From positions 289,844 to 335,950 of the forward strand of contig MNCI01024321.1 in the NCBI GenBank assembly GCA_015680685.1: 46,107 nt of DNA, given 5' to 3'. This DNA is from Gnetum montanum. Lineage: Eukaryota; Streptophyta; Gnetopsida; Gnetales; Gnetaceae. The notes beneath the pieces are model-generated. The model searched no databases. It was given only the letters and a program-made list of their open reading frames with translations, and was not told the origin of the DNA. A program made the translations under genes and the position numbers. Numbering within the stretch: position 1 is the stretch's first letter; every line of letters starts with the position of its first letter. Below are positions 46,001 to 46,107 of this stretch, in pieces.

Positions 46001-46107
46001 TAATCTCACCTATGAATAAAACACTCATGTGGCTCGTTGGTTGAGGTGTGTTCTATGTTATCGAGTCTCAAATGATCAATTATTCAGACAGTGAGCCCAT
46101 TACACCC

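Noticed and set aside
1-46107. tRNA or rRNA genes, CRISPR arrays, bacterial-type operons
   Set aside because: None seen. The only tRNA-like sequences are the short primer-binding sites of retroelements, and the tandem arrays are contiguous minisatellites, not spaced repeats.

Overview
The window looks like repeat-dominated nuclear DNA from a plant with a large genome, possibly a gymnosperm. It holds remnants of at least five LTR retrotransposons, has AT-rich spacers, and contains no confidently intact protein gene. Two N runs (18097-18368 and 33145-33804) and isolated single Ns mark it as draft assembly. Almost every recognisable coding region is broken by TAA, TAG and TGA codons. Most of these, and many lost catalytic or Cys residues, can be explained by C-to-T or G-to-A transitions, the usual decay of methylated transposons.

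Layout. (1) 1-8453 is the first copy of a large repeat. It carries a dead gag on + and a dead pol 3' part on - (Ty3/gypsy, Tat-like, with two RNase H domains), followed by about 2.6 kb of AT-rich non-coding DNA. (2) 8454-11359 is sequence seen once, less AT-rich in part, with a possible first exon on - at 8392-8574 and a perfect 63-bp tandem duplication. (3) 11360-20285 is an old chromovirus on +. It has a truncated 5' LTR, a tRNA-Met-type primer site, gag, protease, reverse transcriptase, integrase and chromodomain remnants, a polypurine tract and a 3' LTR. Its unusually long leader contains an antisense, apparently intron-containing dead gene (11773-13750) and a 22-bp minisatellite. (4) 20286-21048 is a - strand LTR-like segment, and 21063-23830 is a - strand dead gene of unknown family. 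(5) 23831-26300 is non-coding. (6) 26300-33144 is a Tat/Athila-like element on - with LTR, tRNA-Asp primer site, long leader, gag and integrase, and an internal deletion that removed protease core, RT and RNase H. (7) 33989-42946 is the second copy of the large repeat. (8) 42946-46107 is the start of another Tat/Athila-like element on + (LTR, tRNA-Asp primer site, gag), which runs off the window.

The history is nested. The two copies of the 8.4-9.0-kb repeat share premature stops and Cys-to-Tyr changes, so the sequence was already dead when duplicated. The last element sits exactly at the point where similarity between the copies stops, which suggests that it inserted into copy 2. The most unusual item is the spliced-looking antisense gene inside the chromovirus leader. 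Family names are from motif recognition by eye; no database search was possible.
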